The notes under the pieces: model-generated
Told to the model about the DNA's origin: nothing
What the model saw: only the letters and a program-made list of their open reading frames with translations
Database searches by the model: none
Made by a program: the position numbers and the translations under genes
In this document: positions 8,618 through 16,546 of the stretch, one piece after another
How positions within the stretch are numbered: the first letter of the stretch is position 1
Layout of the letters: each line of letters starts with the position of its first letter
Source of the DNA: Paragemmobacter amnigenus
Lineage (GTDB): Bacteria > Pseudomonadota > Alphaproteobacteria > Rhodobacterales > Rhodobacteraceae
Assembly: GCF_009908265.2 (NCBI RefSeq)
Contig: NZ_JAAATX020000004.1
Location: 248,001-312,000, forward strand
Reading direction: 5' to 3'
DNA: 64,000 bases

Positions 8618-9237
8618 AGTCCCGCCTCCTTGTTGGTCAGCAACCCCTCGGCCACCAGCCGCCTTGCCCAGCCTTCCCAGCTTTCGAACTGGTGCGTCCG
8701 CCAGCCGCGCCGCGCCGCCGCCGTGATATTGTCCGCGCGGTCATCGGTAAACAGCAGACGGTCGGGCGCGATACCGCAGTCCTGCTCCACCATCTCGTAG
8801 ATGCGCGGATCGGGCTTGATGACCCCCATCCGCCCCGACACGTAAAGCCGGTCGAAGTCCATCAGGAAGTCCATCTTCGGCACCGCTTCCTCGAAGGAAT
8901 ACCGCCCGAAATTGGTCAGGGCAAAGACCGGCACCCCCTTGGCCCGCAGCGCGCGCTGCAAGCGGATCGACCCCTCGATCCGGGGACTGGCCAGCTCGAT
9001 CCAGCGGTCATACCACATGCGGATCTCCGGCCCCCAGCCGGGATGCCGCTCCGCCCAGTCATAGATCGTCTCGCGGAACAGCGCGCCCTCGTCCACCAGA
9101 TCGTTCATATGGTGCAGGTCCACGGCGGCAAACAGCGCCCGCCGCCGCTCCTCCCCGATCACGCGGTCATAGAACGCCTCCGGCTGCCAGCGCGTCAGCA
9201 CATTGCCGATGTCAAAGATCACTGCCTCTGGGATCAC
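8614..9237 (-). CDS. HAD-family phosphatase
   Basis: A 207-residue haloacid-dehalogenase-like hydrolase. Motif I 'VIFDIGNVLTRW' has the nucleophile Asp but a GN in place of the usual DG, as in the YihX-type subgroup, where the second Asp is shifted or absent. Motif II is 'VFALTNFG', motif III Lys is in 'MGVIKPDPRIYE', and motif IV is 'LLFTDDRADNI'. It probably acts on a small phosphorylated metabolite in the cytoplasm. The start is GTG 9237 with AAGGA about 9 bases upstream. It overlaps the DMT transporter gene upstream by 26 bases and the OCD-like gene downstream by 4, so the three form one tight operon. Confidence 0.85.
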   Translation of the reverse strand: MIPEAVIFDIGNVLTRWQPEAFYDRVIGEERRRALFAAVDLHHMNDLVDEGALFRETIYDWAERHPGWGPEIRMWYDRWIELASPRIEGSIRLQRALRAKGVPVFALTNFGRYSFEEAVPKMDFLMDFDRLYVSGRMGVIKPDPRIYEMVEQDCGIAPDRLLFTDDRADNITAAARRGWRTHQFESWEGWARRLVAEGLLTNKEAGL

Positions 9238-10183
9238 CCGTCACATCCTTCTTCCGCCTGACCGTCTCGCGCCACAGCGTATAAAGGCCCGCCCCGCAGA
9301 TCAGCGCAATCCCCGCCGCCGCCGTCAGGTCCGGCCATGTCCCGAACACCACCACCCCCCAGAAGATCGCCAGCGGCATCGACGCATATTCGAACGGCGC
9401 CACCAGCGCCGCCTCCAGCAGCCGGTAGGCCTGGCTCACCATCAGCCCCCCGATCGCCACCGACAGCCCCGTCGCAAGGAACCAAGGCCAATCCTGCACC
9501 GGCGGCCAGACCCATGTCCGGAACAGGAAGGCCAGCGAGGCATCGGATGACCCCGACAGATGCCCGTCCCCCACCACAAGGCCCATGCAGGACGACACCA
9601 CGATGAACCCGCATTGCACATAGAAGGACAGCGCCACCGCGCTTTCCGTATCCTTCATCCGCCGCGTCATCATGTGGCTGGAGGCGTAACAGAAAGCCGA
9701 GATCAGCACGAGCACCGCCGCAGGCTGGATCACCCCCGCCCCCGGCCGCAGCATGACGACCACGCCCACCATCCCCACCACCACCGCGGCCCAGCGGCGC
9801 GGCCCCACCGCCTCGCCCAGCACCAGCACCGACAACAGCGTCACGAGCAGGGGCGAGATGAAGGCGATCGCCACCGCATCCGCCAAAGGCAGCGCGGCAA
9901 GGCCGAGGAAATAGGTGACGTTGGACACCATGACAAAGCCCACGCGGATCAGGTGATCCTTGCCCCGTCGCGTCAGCACCTGCCGGAACCCCGTGCCCGA
10001 GAAATGCATCAGCCCGAACAGGAAGGCCATGCCGATCCCCGCGCGGATCAGGATGACCTGATGCAGCGCATAGTCCCCCGACAGGAACTTGATTGCCAGA
10101 TCGTTGACCGACAGCATCATGCTGCCGCCCAGTGCCAGAAGGATGCCCGTCAGGGTTGTGCGGGCCGAAACGGTTTCGGTCAT
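9212..10183 (-). CDS. DMT superfamily (EamA) transporter
   Basis: A 323-residue inner-membrane protein with ten hydrophobic segments in two EamA repeats: 'GILLALGGSMMLSVNDLAIKF' at the start, 'ALPLADAVAIAFISPLLVTL' and 'WAAVVVGMVGVVVMLRPGAG' in repeat one, then 'ALVAPFEYASMPLAIFWGVV' and 'GIALICGAGLYTLW' in repeat two. The start ATG at 10183 has AAGGA about 10 bases upstream. It is the first gene of the operon with the HAD phosphatase and the OCD-like enzyme, so it may export or import that pathway's metabolite. It shares the layout of the DMT protein at 5630 but is clearly a different sequence. Confidence 0.85.
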   Translation of the reverse strand: MTETVSARTTLTGILLALGGSMMLSVNDLAIKFLSGDYALHQVILIRAGIGMAFLFGLMHFSGTGFRQVLTRRGKDHLIRVGFVMVSNVTYFLGLAALPLADAVAIAFISPLLVTLLSVLVLGEAVGPRRWAAVVVGMVGVVVMLRPGAGVIQPAAVLVLISAFCYASSHMMTRRMKDTESAVALSFYVQCGFIVVSSCMGLVVGDGHLSGSSDASLAFLFRTWVWPPVQDWPWFLATGLSVAIGGLMVSQAYRLLEAALVAPFEYASMPLAIFWGVVVFGTWPDLTAAAGIALICGAGLYTLWRETVRRKKDVTGDPRGSDL

Positions 10184-10275
10184 GATGGATGCATCCTTGG
10201 CCCCCTCCCGCAAGGAATCTGTCCCGCAGGCGACGGTCCTGCGCGCTGTCTCCGACACGGGCGGTTGAAACGGAA

Positions 10276-10300
10276 ACGGAGCGGGCATCGCCCGCTCCGT
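10276..10300 (-). terminator. Perfect hairpin after ilvD
   Basis: ACGGAGCGGGC (10276-10286) pairs perfectly with GCCCGCTCCGT (10290-10300) across ATC, an 11-bp stem. It lies 26 bases past the ilvD stop and upstream of the DMT operon. On the minus strand it is followed by TTCCGTTTC, a poor T-tract, so it works either as a weak terminator or as a 3' stabiliser. Confidence 0.72.
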
Positions 10301-10325
10301 CACCGACCCGCGATGGTCAGGCCGA

Positions 10326-12167
10326 TCACGCCCCTTCGGGCAGCACCCGCACGGCACCCTTGTCGGCCGAAGCCGCGAAAAGCGCATAGGCCTTGAGTGC
10401 GGTCGTCACCTTGCGGGGACGCGGCTTGGCAGGCTTCCAGCCCAGCTTGTCCTGTTCCGCGCGGCGTGCCGCCAGTTCCGCATCCGAAATCCGCAGGGTG
10501 ATGGTGCGGTTGGGGATGTCGATGTCGATCATGTCGCCCTCGCGCACCAGACCGATCGCGCCACCGGATGCCGCCTCGGGCGAGGCATGGCCGATGGACA
10601 GGCCCGAGGTGCCGCCCGAGAAGCGACCGTCGGTCAACAGGGCGCAGACCTTGCCCAGCCCTTTCGATTTCAGATAGCTGGTCGGATAGAGCATCTCCTG
10701 CATCCCCGGCCCGCCCTTCGGCCCTTCGTAGCGGATCACCACCACATCGCCCGCCTTCACCTCGTTGTTCAGGATGCCGGCGACGGCGTCGTTCTGGGAT
10801 TCATAGACCTTGGCGGGGCCGGAGAAGACGAAGATCGACTCGTCCACGCCCGCGGTTTTGACGATGCAGCCATCCAGCGCGATATTGCCCTTGAGCACCG
10901 CCAGACCGCCCTCTTTGGTAAAGGCATGTTCGGCCGAGCGGATCACGCCCTTTTCGCGGTCGAGATCCAGTTCGGCATAGCGCTTGTCCTGCGAGAATGC
11001 GGTGGCCGACCGCACATTGCCCGGTGCGGCCTTGAAGAAATGGCGGACATTCTCGTGGTTGGTGCGGCTGATGTCCCAATGGTCCAGCGCGGCGCCCATG
11101 GTGGGCGAATGGACCGTCACGCAATCGCGGTGCAGCAGCCCCGCATTGTCGAGCTGGCCGAGGATCGCCATGATCCCGCCCGCGCGGTGGACGTCCTCCA
11201 TATGCACATCCTGCTTGGCGGGCGCGACCTTGCACAGGCATGGCACCTTGCGCGACAGGACGTCGATGTCGTCCTGATCGAAGTCGACCCCGCCCTCATG
11301 CGCCGCGGCCAGAATGTGCAGGATGGTGTTCGTGGACCCGCCCATGGCGATATCCAGCGCCATCGCGTTCTCGAAGGCCTTCTTGTTCGCCACGTTGCGC
11401 GGCAGGATGCTGTCGTCGTTCTGTTCGTAATACCGCTTGGCAAGGTCCACGATCAGATGCCCCGCTTCCACGAACAGTCGTTTGCGGTCGGCATGGGTGG
11501 CAAGGGTCGACCCGTTGCCGGGCAGGGAAAGCCCCAGCGCCTCGGTCAGGCAGTTCATGGAATTGGCCGTGAACATCCCCGAGCAGGACCCGCAGGTCGG
11601 GCAGGCGGCCTTTTCGATCTCTTCGACCTCGGCGTCGGTGTAGCTTTCATCGGCCGCAACGACCATTGCATCGACAAGATCAAGCGCAAGTTCCTTGCCC
11701 TTGATCAGCGCCTTGCCGGCCTCCATCGGCCCGCCCGACACGAAGACGGCCGGAATGTTCAGCCGCATCGCGGCCATCAGCATGCCGGGTGTGATCTTGT
11801 CGCAGTTGGAAATGCAGACCATCGCATCGGCGCAATGGGCATTGACCATGTATTCGACCGAATCCGCGATGATCTCGCGGCTGGGCAGCGAATAGAGCAT
11901 CCCGTCATGCCCCATCGCGATGCCGTCATCGACGGCGATGGTGTTGAACTCCTTTGCGACGCCACCCGCAGCCTCGACCTCGCGCGCGACAAGCTGGCCA
12001 AGGTCCTTCAGGTGCACGTGGCCGGGGACGAACTGAGTAAAGCTGTTGACGATCGCGATGATCGGCTTGCCGAAATCGCCGTCCTTCATGCCGGTTGCGC
12101 GCCACAGACCCCGGGCGCCGGCCATGTTGCGGCCATGGGTGGTGGTGCGGGAACGATAGACGGGCAT
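10326..12167 (-). CDS. ilvD: Dihydroxy-acid dehydratase
   Basis: A 613-residue cytoplasmic iron-sulfur enzyme that dehydrates 2,3-dihydroxy-isovalerate and 2,3-dihydroxy-3-methylvalerate in valine and isoleucine synthesis. The cluster and active-site motifs are intact: Cys122 in '[12 protein letters not shown]', and Cys189, Cys192 and Cys195 in '[19 protein letters not shown]'. The N-terminal '[20 protein letters not shown]' and the C-terminal '[20 protein letters not shown]' are family signatures, and the length matches the Escherichia coli type. The ATG at 12167 follows a good GGAGGAAA ribosome site. It is transcribed alone; the FAH-family gene ends 78 bases upstream on the same strand. No leader peptide or attenuator was recognised. 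Confidence 0.97.
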   Translation of the reverse strand: MPVYRSRTTTHGRNMAGARGLWRATGMKDGDFGKPIIAIVNSFTQFVPGHVHLKDLGQLVAREVEAAGGVAKEFNTIAVDDGIAMGHDGMLYSLPSREIIADSVEYMVNAHCADAMVCISNCDKITPGMLMAAMRLNIPAVFVSGGPMEAGKALIKGKELALDLVDAMVVAADESYTDAEVEEIEKAACPTCGSCSGMFTANSMNCLTEALGLSLPGNGSTLATHADRKRLFVEAGHLIVDLAKRYYEQNDDSILPRNVANKKAFENAMALDIAMGGSTNTILHILAAAHEGGVDFDQDDIDVLSRKVPCLCKVAPAKQDVHMEDVHRAGGIMAILGQLDNAGLLHRDCVTVHSPTMGAALDHWDISRTNHENVRHFFKAAPGNVRSATAFSQDKRYAELDLDREKGVIRSAEHAFTKEGGLAVLKGNIALDGCIVKTAGVDESIFVFSGPAKVYESQNDAVAGILNNEVKAGDVVVIRYEGPKGGPGMQEMLYPTSYLKSKGLGKVCALLTDGRFSGGTSGLSIGHASPEAASGGAIGLVREGDMIDIDIPNRTITLRISDAELAARRAEQDKLGWKPAKPRPRKVTTALKAYALFAASADKGAVRVLPEGA

Positions 12168-12244
12168 GGTTTCCTCCGGTCAGACCTCGGGCCGATGTGG
12201 CATTCGTGCCCTTGCGGGTCAAGGGCGGGCAGGGTGCAACACCT

Positions 12245-13384
12245 CTAAAGAAGCGCGCGGGATGCCAGATTCCGCATCAGCGCGGCAGCGCCAAAGGTCC
12301 ATTCCGGCGCCTCGGTCGACAGGCGCACCGTGTTGACCAGCGCACCAAGCTGCGGCGTGGCGATGGTGACGACATCCCCGAGATGGTGGGTGAAGCCCTG
12401 CCCCGGCCCGTCGCGGTCCTGCACCGGGGCGAACATCGTCCCGCAGTAAAGGACGAAGCCGTCGGGATACTGGTGATGCCGCCCGCGCGCCTGCGCCGCC
12501 AGATCGGCAGGGTCGCGGCTGATTTCTGCCATCGACGAACGCCCTTCCAGACGGAAACCATCCTCGCCCGTGACGGTCATGGTCAGCTCCAGCCTGCGGA
12601 CATCGTCCAGCGTGAAGGTCGCATCGAAGAGCCGGATGAACGGACCGATCGCGGCCGAGGCATTGTTGTCCTTGGCCTTGCCCAGAAGCAGGGCCGAGCG
12701 ACCCTCGACATCCCGCAGGTTGACGTCATTGCCCAGCGTGGCACCCACGATCCGGCCCGTACTGTCACAGGCCAGCACCACCTCGGGTTCGGGGTTGTTC
12801 CAGCGGCTGACGGGGTGCAGCCCGACCGACGCCCCCCATCCCACGGCGGCCATCGGCGGTGCCTTGGTGAAGACCTCGGCATCGGGTCCGATACCCACCT
12901 CGAGATATTGGGACCACAGCCCCTCGGCCTGCAACAGGGCCTTCACCTCGGCGGCCTTTTCCGATCCGGGGATCAGGTTCCGCAGGCTGTCCCCGATCAC
13001 CCCCGCCACACGCGCCCGGATCGCATCGGCGCGTGCCGGATCACCGCCCGCGCGTTCCTCGATCACCCGCTCGATCATGGAGCGGGCAAAGGTCACGCCG
13101 CAGGCCTTGATCGCCTGCAGGTCGACCGGCGCAAGCAGCCGCGTCCCTCCGCCCTGCGGTTCGACCGACGCCGCCGCGATCCGGTCCAGCGGCGCGACGT
13201 CCTCGCCCGCAATGGCGGCGACAAAGGCCGGAATGTCGGCCTGCTCTAGCAGATCACGCATGGTTGGTGCGGCAGGGGTGGTTATGTCCACCACGATCCC
13301 GTCGCGCACCGTCACGAGCGACGGACCGATCCCCTCGCGCCAGACGCGCCCGACGAAAAGCCCGTTCGCAGGTAATCCGATCAT
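12245..13384 (-). CDS. Fumarylacetoacetate hydrolase family protein
   Basis: A 379-residue member of the FAH superfamily. The C-terminal catalytic region shows 'ACGVTFARSMIERVIEE', 'WNNPEPEVVLACDSTG', 'GNDVNLRDVEGRSALLLGKA' and 'GDVVTIATPQLGALVNTV', with the metal-binding Glu/Asp pattern E-x-E and D-V-N. FAH proteins cleave or dehydrate keto acids or decarboxylate oxaloacetate-like compounds. The N-terminal extension of about 110 residues and the order of motifs resemble sugar-acid dehydratase-like branches more than true fumarylacetoacetase, but I cannot fix the reaction. The start ATG at 13384 has GGGGGGCGG just upstream; ATG 13420 is an alternative. Its neighbours give no pathway clue. Confidence 0.82.
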   Translation of the reverse strand: MIGLPANGLFVGRVWREGIGPSLVTVRDGIVVDITTPAAPTMRDLLEQADIPAFVAAIAGEDVAPLDRIAAASVEPQGGGTRLLAPVDLQAIKACGVTFARSMIERVIEERAGGDPARADAIRARVAGVIGDSLRNLIPGSEKAAEVKALLQAEGLWSQYLEVGIGPDAEVFTKAPPMAAVGWGASVGLHPVSRWNNPEPEVVLACDSTGRIVGATLGNDVNLRDVEGRSALLLGKAKDNNASAAIGPFIRLFDATFTLDDVRRLELTMTVTGEDGFRLEGRSSMAEISRDPADLAAQARGRHHQYPDGFVLYCGTMFAPVQDRDGPGQGFTHHLGDVVTIATPQLGALVNTVRLSTEAPEWTFGAAALMRNLASRALL

Positions 13385-13466
13385 CGCACCGCCCCCCTGT
13401 GCTGTTCCCTTCGGCACCATGATCGGCAGGCGCGACACGGGCAAGCCCCGACGGTCACGGTACGGA

Positions 13467-13808
13467 TCACTGCGGGGCGTGAACCAGCGTCAGCAAATGG
13501 TGGGGCTCCGTGTGGCGCGTGAAGTCAAGCGGTGTCCGCGGCAGCATGTGCACCACGCTTCCGACGGAAAAGGTCGCAAACAGCATCGCCACTTCGGGGC
13601 AACTGTCGGACAGGGCCATCAGCAGAAGATCGAAATCGTCCCGAATGCGGTACAGGTCCAGCTCCGCGGCGGTTACGGGCGGGGCATGGCAGAGCTCGGC
13701 CACCTCTTCGTGCAGACGGAACTGCGCAATGGCTGGCGCAGGAAGACCGGACAGCCCGACGGCCACAAGGACGGGCCCCAGTACAGGGAATATGAGCAGG
13801 TTCGACAT
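13467..13808 (-). CDS. Small secreted hypothetical protein behind an FNR-type box
   Basis: Not recognised. A 113-residue product with a hydrophobic N-terminus ('LLIFPVLGPVLVAVGLSGLPAPAIA') that looks like a signal peptide with AxA cleavage, followed by an acidic-to-neutral mature part with two Cys residues ('ELCHAPP', 'SDSCPEV') that could form a disulfide in the periplasm. The ATG at 13808 has AGGA 5 bases upstream. A perfect TTGAT-N4-ATCAA box lies 69-82 bases upstream of the start, at a spacing that fits activation by an FNR-type regulator. This suggests expression under low oxygen or nitric oxide and a possible link to respiration (inference). Confidence 0.6.
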   Translation of the reverse strand: MSNLLIFPVLGPVLVAVGLSGLPAPAIAQFRLHEEVAELCHAPPVTAAELDLYRIRDDFDLLLMALSDSCPEVAMLFATFSVGSVVHMLPRTPLDFTRHTEPHHLLTLVHAPQ

Positions 13809-13876
13809 CGGGTCCTGTCTCGCGGGCATGGATTGCCCAGCGGACGGGATACTCATCCCGAAGTATGGGTCAAAAC

Positions 13877-13890
13877 TTGATCCGCATCAA
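13877..13890 (-). promoter_or_regulatory. FNR-type box (TTGAT-CCGC-ATCAA)
   Basis: A perfect inverted repeat TTGAT-N4-ATCAA, the site read by FNR/DNR/NNR-type regulators. If its centre is at -41.5, transcription on the minus strand starts near 13842, 34 bases ahead of the ATG at 13808, with GAGTAT/TATCCC at the -10 position. It is less well placed for the plus-strand gene at 14125. A second palindrome, GGGAT-ACTC-ATCCC (13846-13859), overlaps the presumed -10. Confidence 0.72.
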
Positions 13891-14053
13891 TCGGACTGTG
13901 CGAAATTGCAGGAAAAGTCACGAATTCAGGCGCCCGCGCCACCCCGAATTGCATCAGGATTTTTCCTGCAATCCCCGATTGCCGACGGCGGGCCCAGCCA
14001 GCGCGCCCGGAAAAAACATCCCTTTGGATGTAAATTTAAATCGTACGTCTAGA

Positions 14054-14082
14054 TTGTTACCGCAGGGGGTCCATACTATTTT
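14054..14082 (+). promoter_or_regulatory. Candidate sigma-70-type promoter of the BTLCP gene
   Basis: TTGTTA (14054-14059), a 17-base spacer, then TATTTT (14077-14082), inside an unusually AT-rich stretch (about 14030-14095). It lies some 45 bases before the start codon. Nothing else was recognised in 13891-14053. Confidence 0.5.
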
Positions 14083-14124
14083 AATACCTATTGCTACTCT
14101 CGTGCCGAATGGAAGGACTGCGTG

Positions 14125-14829
14125 ATGCGCCGGTTCATAGCCGCGATGACTGCCATACTTCTGGCGGCCCCTGCGGCCTTCGCCGCAGATTCCCTGCCCG
14201 ACAGTACCCCGCTGGCAATGCCTGTTCCGCAGGCAACGATCATGGCGCGCAGTTTTGGACCGATCCATAGCTGCGTGGCGATGCAGGACGCCTATGACGC
14301 CGGAGGCTGGCCGCGCGGGACCGGTCTGGACACGCTCAAGCAGATCGACAGCCGCGTGAAACAGCGCGTCGCCCTCAGAAACGATCCGGGGGCGGATGTG
14401 TGGACACCGCTGGCCGCGACCATCCTTGCGGGCAAACGCGCCACGGGCGATTGCGACGATATCAGCGTGACCGTCTCGCAAATGGCGGTCTGCGCCGGTA
14501 TGCCCGCCGACCGCCTTGGCCTTCTGATCACCGAAAGCCCGCGCAGCGGCGCGGACGAGTTGCACATGCTGGCCTTCTACGCAGACCCCAGCGACCGGAC
14601 ATGGGTCTTCGGCGACACCTTCGGACGCCCGCGCGCCCTGTCACAGGTGCGCCAGAAGCTGCTGTTCTTCACCCATATCGACCATCCTACAAAATGGTTC
14701 GCGCTGCGCGGGCGCGATGGCGCGCCGCTGACAAGCGACCTGCCCGCGGGCACATCAGCCATTCCCGACCTGCCGATTGTTCCGGCAAAGGGAAGCTGCA
14801 CGGGAACATGGGGCGAAGGGCAAGGCTGA
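14125..14829 (+). CDS. Transglutaminase-like cysteine protease (BTLCP family), exported
   Basis: A 234-residue protein with a clear signal peptide (residues 1-21, 'LLAAPAAFAA') and a bacterial transglutaminase-like cysteine proteinase domain. The expected catalytic residues are visible: Cys110 in 'ATGDCDDISV', His147 in 'ADELHMLAF' and an Asp in 'TWVFGDTFG'. BTLCP proteins act in the periplasm and several, such as LapG, cut surface adhesins near the membrane. No LapD-like partner or LapA-like adhesin is adjacent, although RTX proteins occur elsewhere in the window. The start is ATG 14125, or GTG 14122 one codon earlier, both with GGAAGGA upstream. It converges on the PepSY gene, with a bidirectional terminator between. 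Confidence 0.78.
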   Translation: MRRFIAAMTAILLAAPAAFAADSLPDSTPLAMPVPQATIMARSFGPIHSCVAMQDAYDAGGWPRGTGLDTLKQIDSRVKQRVALRNDPGADVWTPLAATILAGKRATGDCDDISVTVSQMAVCAGMPADRLGLLITESPRSGADELHMLAFYADPSDRTWVFGDTFGRPRALSQVRQKLLFFTHIDHPTKWFALRGRDGAPLTSDLPAGTSAIPDLPIVPAKGSCTGTWGEGQG

Positions 14830-14852
14830 CCCGAAATCGCAGGTGGAAACGG

Positions 14853-14883
14853 AAAAAGGGGCAGGCTTTCGCCTGCCCCTTTT
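14853..14883 (+). terminator. Bidirectional Rho-independent terminator
   Basis: GGGGCAGGC (14858-14866) and GCCTGCCCC (14871-14879) pair perfectly, flanked by AAAAA and TTTT. It serves the BTLCP gene on the plus strand and the PepSY gene on the minus strand. Confidence 0.88.
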
Positions 14884-14910
14884 CACACTGCCCGACCTTT
14901 CCGGCCTGTC

Positions 14911-15339
14911 TCAATCGTCCAGACGCTGGCTGAGGATCTTGTTGGTCGCGGTATCGACCAGCATTTCATAGCGGATGCCCTTGGGATCGACCGCGTCCAC
15001 CTCGACCAAGGTGCCGTCCTCGCGCTCGATCTGCAGGACGTGCCAGCCCTGCGCCTCCCAGTCGGCTGCGATCTGTCCCAGCGGAACGGCCGATTCGCCG
15101 CTGCGGGCGATCCCGTCATCCGCGCCGTGCCCACCGTGACGACGGCCATGATCGTCGCCCGCGCCGTCATCCGAGCCGCGACCCCGACCGCCACGGTCGT
15201 CGCCCGATGAGTCGTCCGCACCTTCCTTGCCATAGGCAGTGCTTGTCACCGACATCAGCGACAGCGCGCCGACAGTCGCCGCGACAAGGGCGAATGCCAT
15301 CGAGATATGTCCTGCGCGACGGAGCTGGTTTGCGTTCAT
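14911..15339 (-). CDS. PepSY-domain protein, exported
   Basis: A 142-residue protein with an N-terminal hydrophobic export segment ('HISMAFALVAATVGALSLMS'). A low-complexity Gly/Asp/His/Arg-rich linker (about residues 35-80) follows, then a C-terminal PepSY unit with 'WEAQGWHVLQIEREDGTLVE' and 'YEMLVDTATNKILSQRLDD'. PepSY modules usually sit outside the inner membrane and are thought to inhibit or sense periplasmic proteases. The His/Asp-rich linker could bind metal ions (inference). The ATG at 15339 gives a clean signal segment. It is divergent from the second PepSY gene and shares an 80-base promoter region with a repeated motif, so it may belong to the regulon of the adjacent two-component system. 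Confidence 0.8.
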   Translation of the reverse strand: MNANQLRRAGHISMAFALVAATVGALSLMSVTSTAYGKEGADDSSGDDRGGRGRGSDDGAGDDHGRRHGGHGADDGIARSGESAVPLGQIAADWEAQGWHVLQIEREDGTLVEVDAVDPKGIRYEMLVDTATNKILSQRLDD

Positions 15340-15408
15340 GATCGATACCCTTTCCAGAACTTGCTGTTGAATCCCCTCGGGGAGTGACACAGCTTTGGCA
15401 CAGTCCGC

Positions 15409-15447
15409 CTGACAGCCACCTGACCGCTTCTGTCAGCGACTTGTCAG
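15409..15447. promoter_or_regulatory. Candidate response-regulator operator (repeated TGTCAG)
   Basis: Between the divergent PepSY genes lie two TGTCAG half-sites in direct repeat 11 bases apart on the plus strand (15431-15436 and 15442-15447), and two reverse-orientation copies, CTGACA (15409-15414) and CTGACC (15420-15425), also 11 bases apart. One-turn direct repeats are typical of OmpR/PhoB-family sites, so autoregulation by the downstream response regulator is likely (inference). Confidence 0.6.
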
Positions 15448-15470
15448 GTGCGTTGCGCTAGATATGCGTC

Positions 15471-15875
15471 ATGATCCGACCGGCCCTCGTCCTTCTTCTT
15501 GCGCTTCTCGCCGTCGCGACACCGGTCGCGGCCAAGGATGGCGACAGCGGCGGCGGGGACAACGGCGGGGGCGACGACCATAATGGCGGACATGACAGCG
15601 CCGATGGTCGCGATGACGACGACAACGATGACCGCGGCGATGATGACGGGCACAGCGCGCGCAGTGGCGTATCTGCCGGTGCGATCCTGCCGCTCGAGGT
15701 AATCCTTTCGGGGATCGAGGGACGCTATGACGCCCGCATGATCGACGCCGAACTTGACCGTCAGCGCGGGCGGATGGTCTATGATCTGGAACTCTTGGGC
15801 CGCGACGGGCGGGTTCTGGAAGTGAAGGTGGATGCCGCCACCGGGCGTATCCTGAGATTTGAAGTGGATGATTGA
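15471..15875 (+). CDS. PepSY-domain protein, first gene of a two-component operon
   Basis: A 134-residue protein with a signal peptide ('ALVLLLALLAVATPVAA'), then a very acidic Gly/Asp/Asn/His-rich segment (about residues 22-63), and a PepSY unit ('LPLEVILSGIEGRYDARMID', 'YDLELLGRDGRVLEVKVDAA', 'TGRILRFEVDD'). It probably acts in the periplasm. The Asp/His-rich linker may bind divalent cations. Its stop overlaps the start of the response regulator (TGATG), so it is the first gene of a PepSY-regulator-kinase operon. In many proteobacteria such a protein modulates the partner kinase or is its main target. It is similar in layout to the divergent PepSY gene. Confidence 0.82.
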   Translation: MIRPALVLLLALLAVATPVAAKDGDSGGGDNGGGDDHNGGHDSADGRDDDDNDDRGDDDGHSARSGVSAGAILPLEVILSGIEGRYDARMIDAELDRQRGRMVYDLELLGRDGRVLEVKVDAATGRILRFEVDD

Positions 15876-16537
15876 TGCGCGCCCTCGTTGTCGAAGACGA
15901 TGCCCGGATCACCGAACTTGTCTCCTCTGCGCTTACCTCGGCCGGATTTCTGACCGATGCCGTGGCGGATGGCGAAACGGCATGGTTCCGTGGCGGGACC
16001 GAGGATTACGATCTTGTCATTCTTGACCTCGGTCTGCCGCGCCTTGACGGTTTGACGCTGCTGAAGCGCTGGCGGGCCGAAGGGCGGGCGTTTCCGGTCC
16101 TTGTCCTGTCAGCCCGCGGCACGTGGAGCGAACGGGTCGAAGGGATCGAGGCGGGGGCGGACGACTACCTGCCCAAACCCTTCATGGTCGAAGAGATGAC
16201 CGCACGTGCCCGCGCACTTGTCCGGCGCGCGTCAGGGCAGGTGCAGCCCGTCCACCGCTCGGGCGGGCTGGCCGTGGATCTGAACCGCATGACCGTCAGC
16301 CGCGACGGAATGCCGGTGGCGGTGACGCCGCTGGAGTACCGCCTGCTTGCCTATCTGCTGCTGAACCGCGACCGGACCGTTCCGCCCCACGAACTGGTCG
16401 ACCATCTTTACGGCACAGATGACGCGCGCGAGGCGAACGCGATCGAGGCGATCATCACCCGCCTGAGACGCAAGCTGGGGGCAGAGGCGATCCAGACGCG
16501 GCGAGGCTTCGGCTATTGCTTCGGCCCGGGCGCCTGA
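15875..16537 (+). CDS. OmpR-family response regulator
   Basis: A 220-residue regulator. The receiver domain has acidic residues 8-9, phospho-acceptor Asp51 in 'VILDLGLPRLDGL', a Ser in 'LVLSARG' and Lys101 in 'DDYLPKPF'. The C-terminal winged helix has 'LEYRLLAYLLLNRDRTVPPH' and 'IEAIITRLRRKLGAEAIQTR'. It is closest in layout to the PhoP/QseB group. The start ATG at 15875 overlaps the upstream stop; TTG 15872 is a less likely start. It is co-transcribed with the kinase, 9 bases downstream. The probable target is the divergent PepSY promoter region with its 11-base direct repeats. Confidence 0.93.
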   Translation: MRALVVEDDARITELVSSALTSAGFLTDAVADGETAWFRGGTEDYDLVILDLGLPRLDGLTLLKRWRAEGRAFPVLVLSARGTWSERVEGIEAGADDYLPKPFMVEEMTARARALVRRASGQVQPVHRSGGLAVDLNRMTVSRDGMPVAVTPLEYRLLAYLLLNRDRTVPPHELVDHLYGTDDAREANAIEAIITRLRRKLGAEAIQTRRGFGYCFGPGA

Positions 16538-16546
16538 GGCGGCCGG

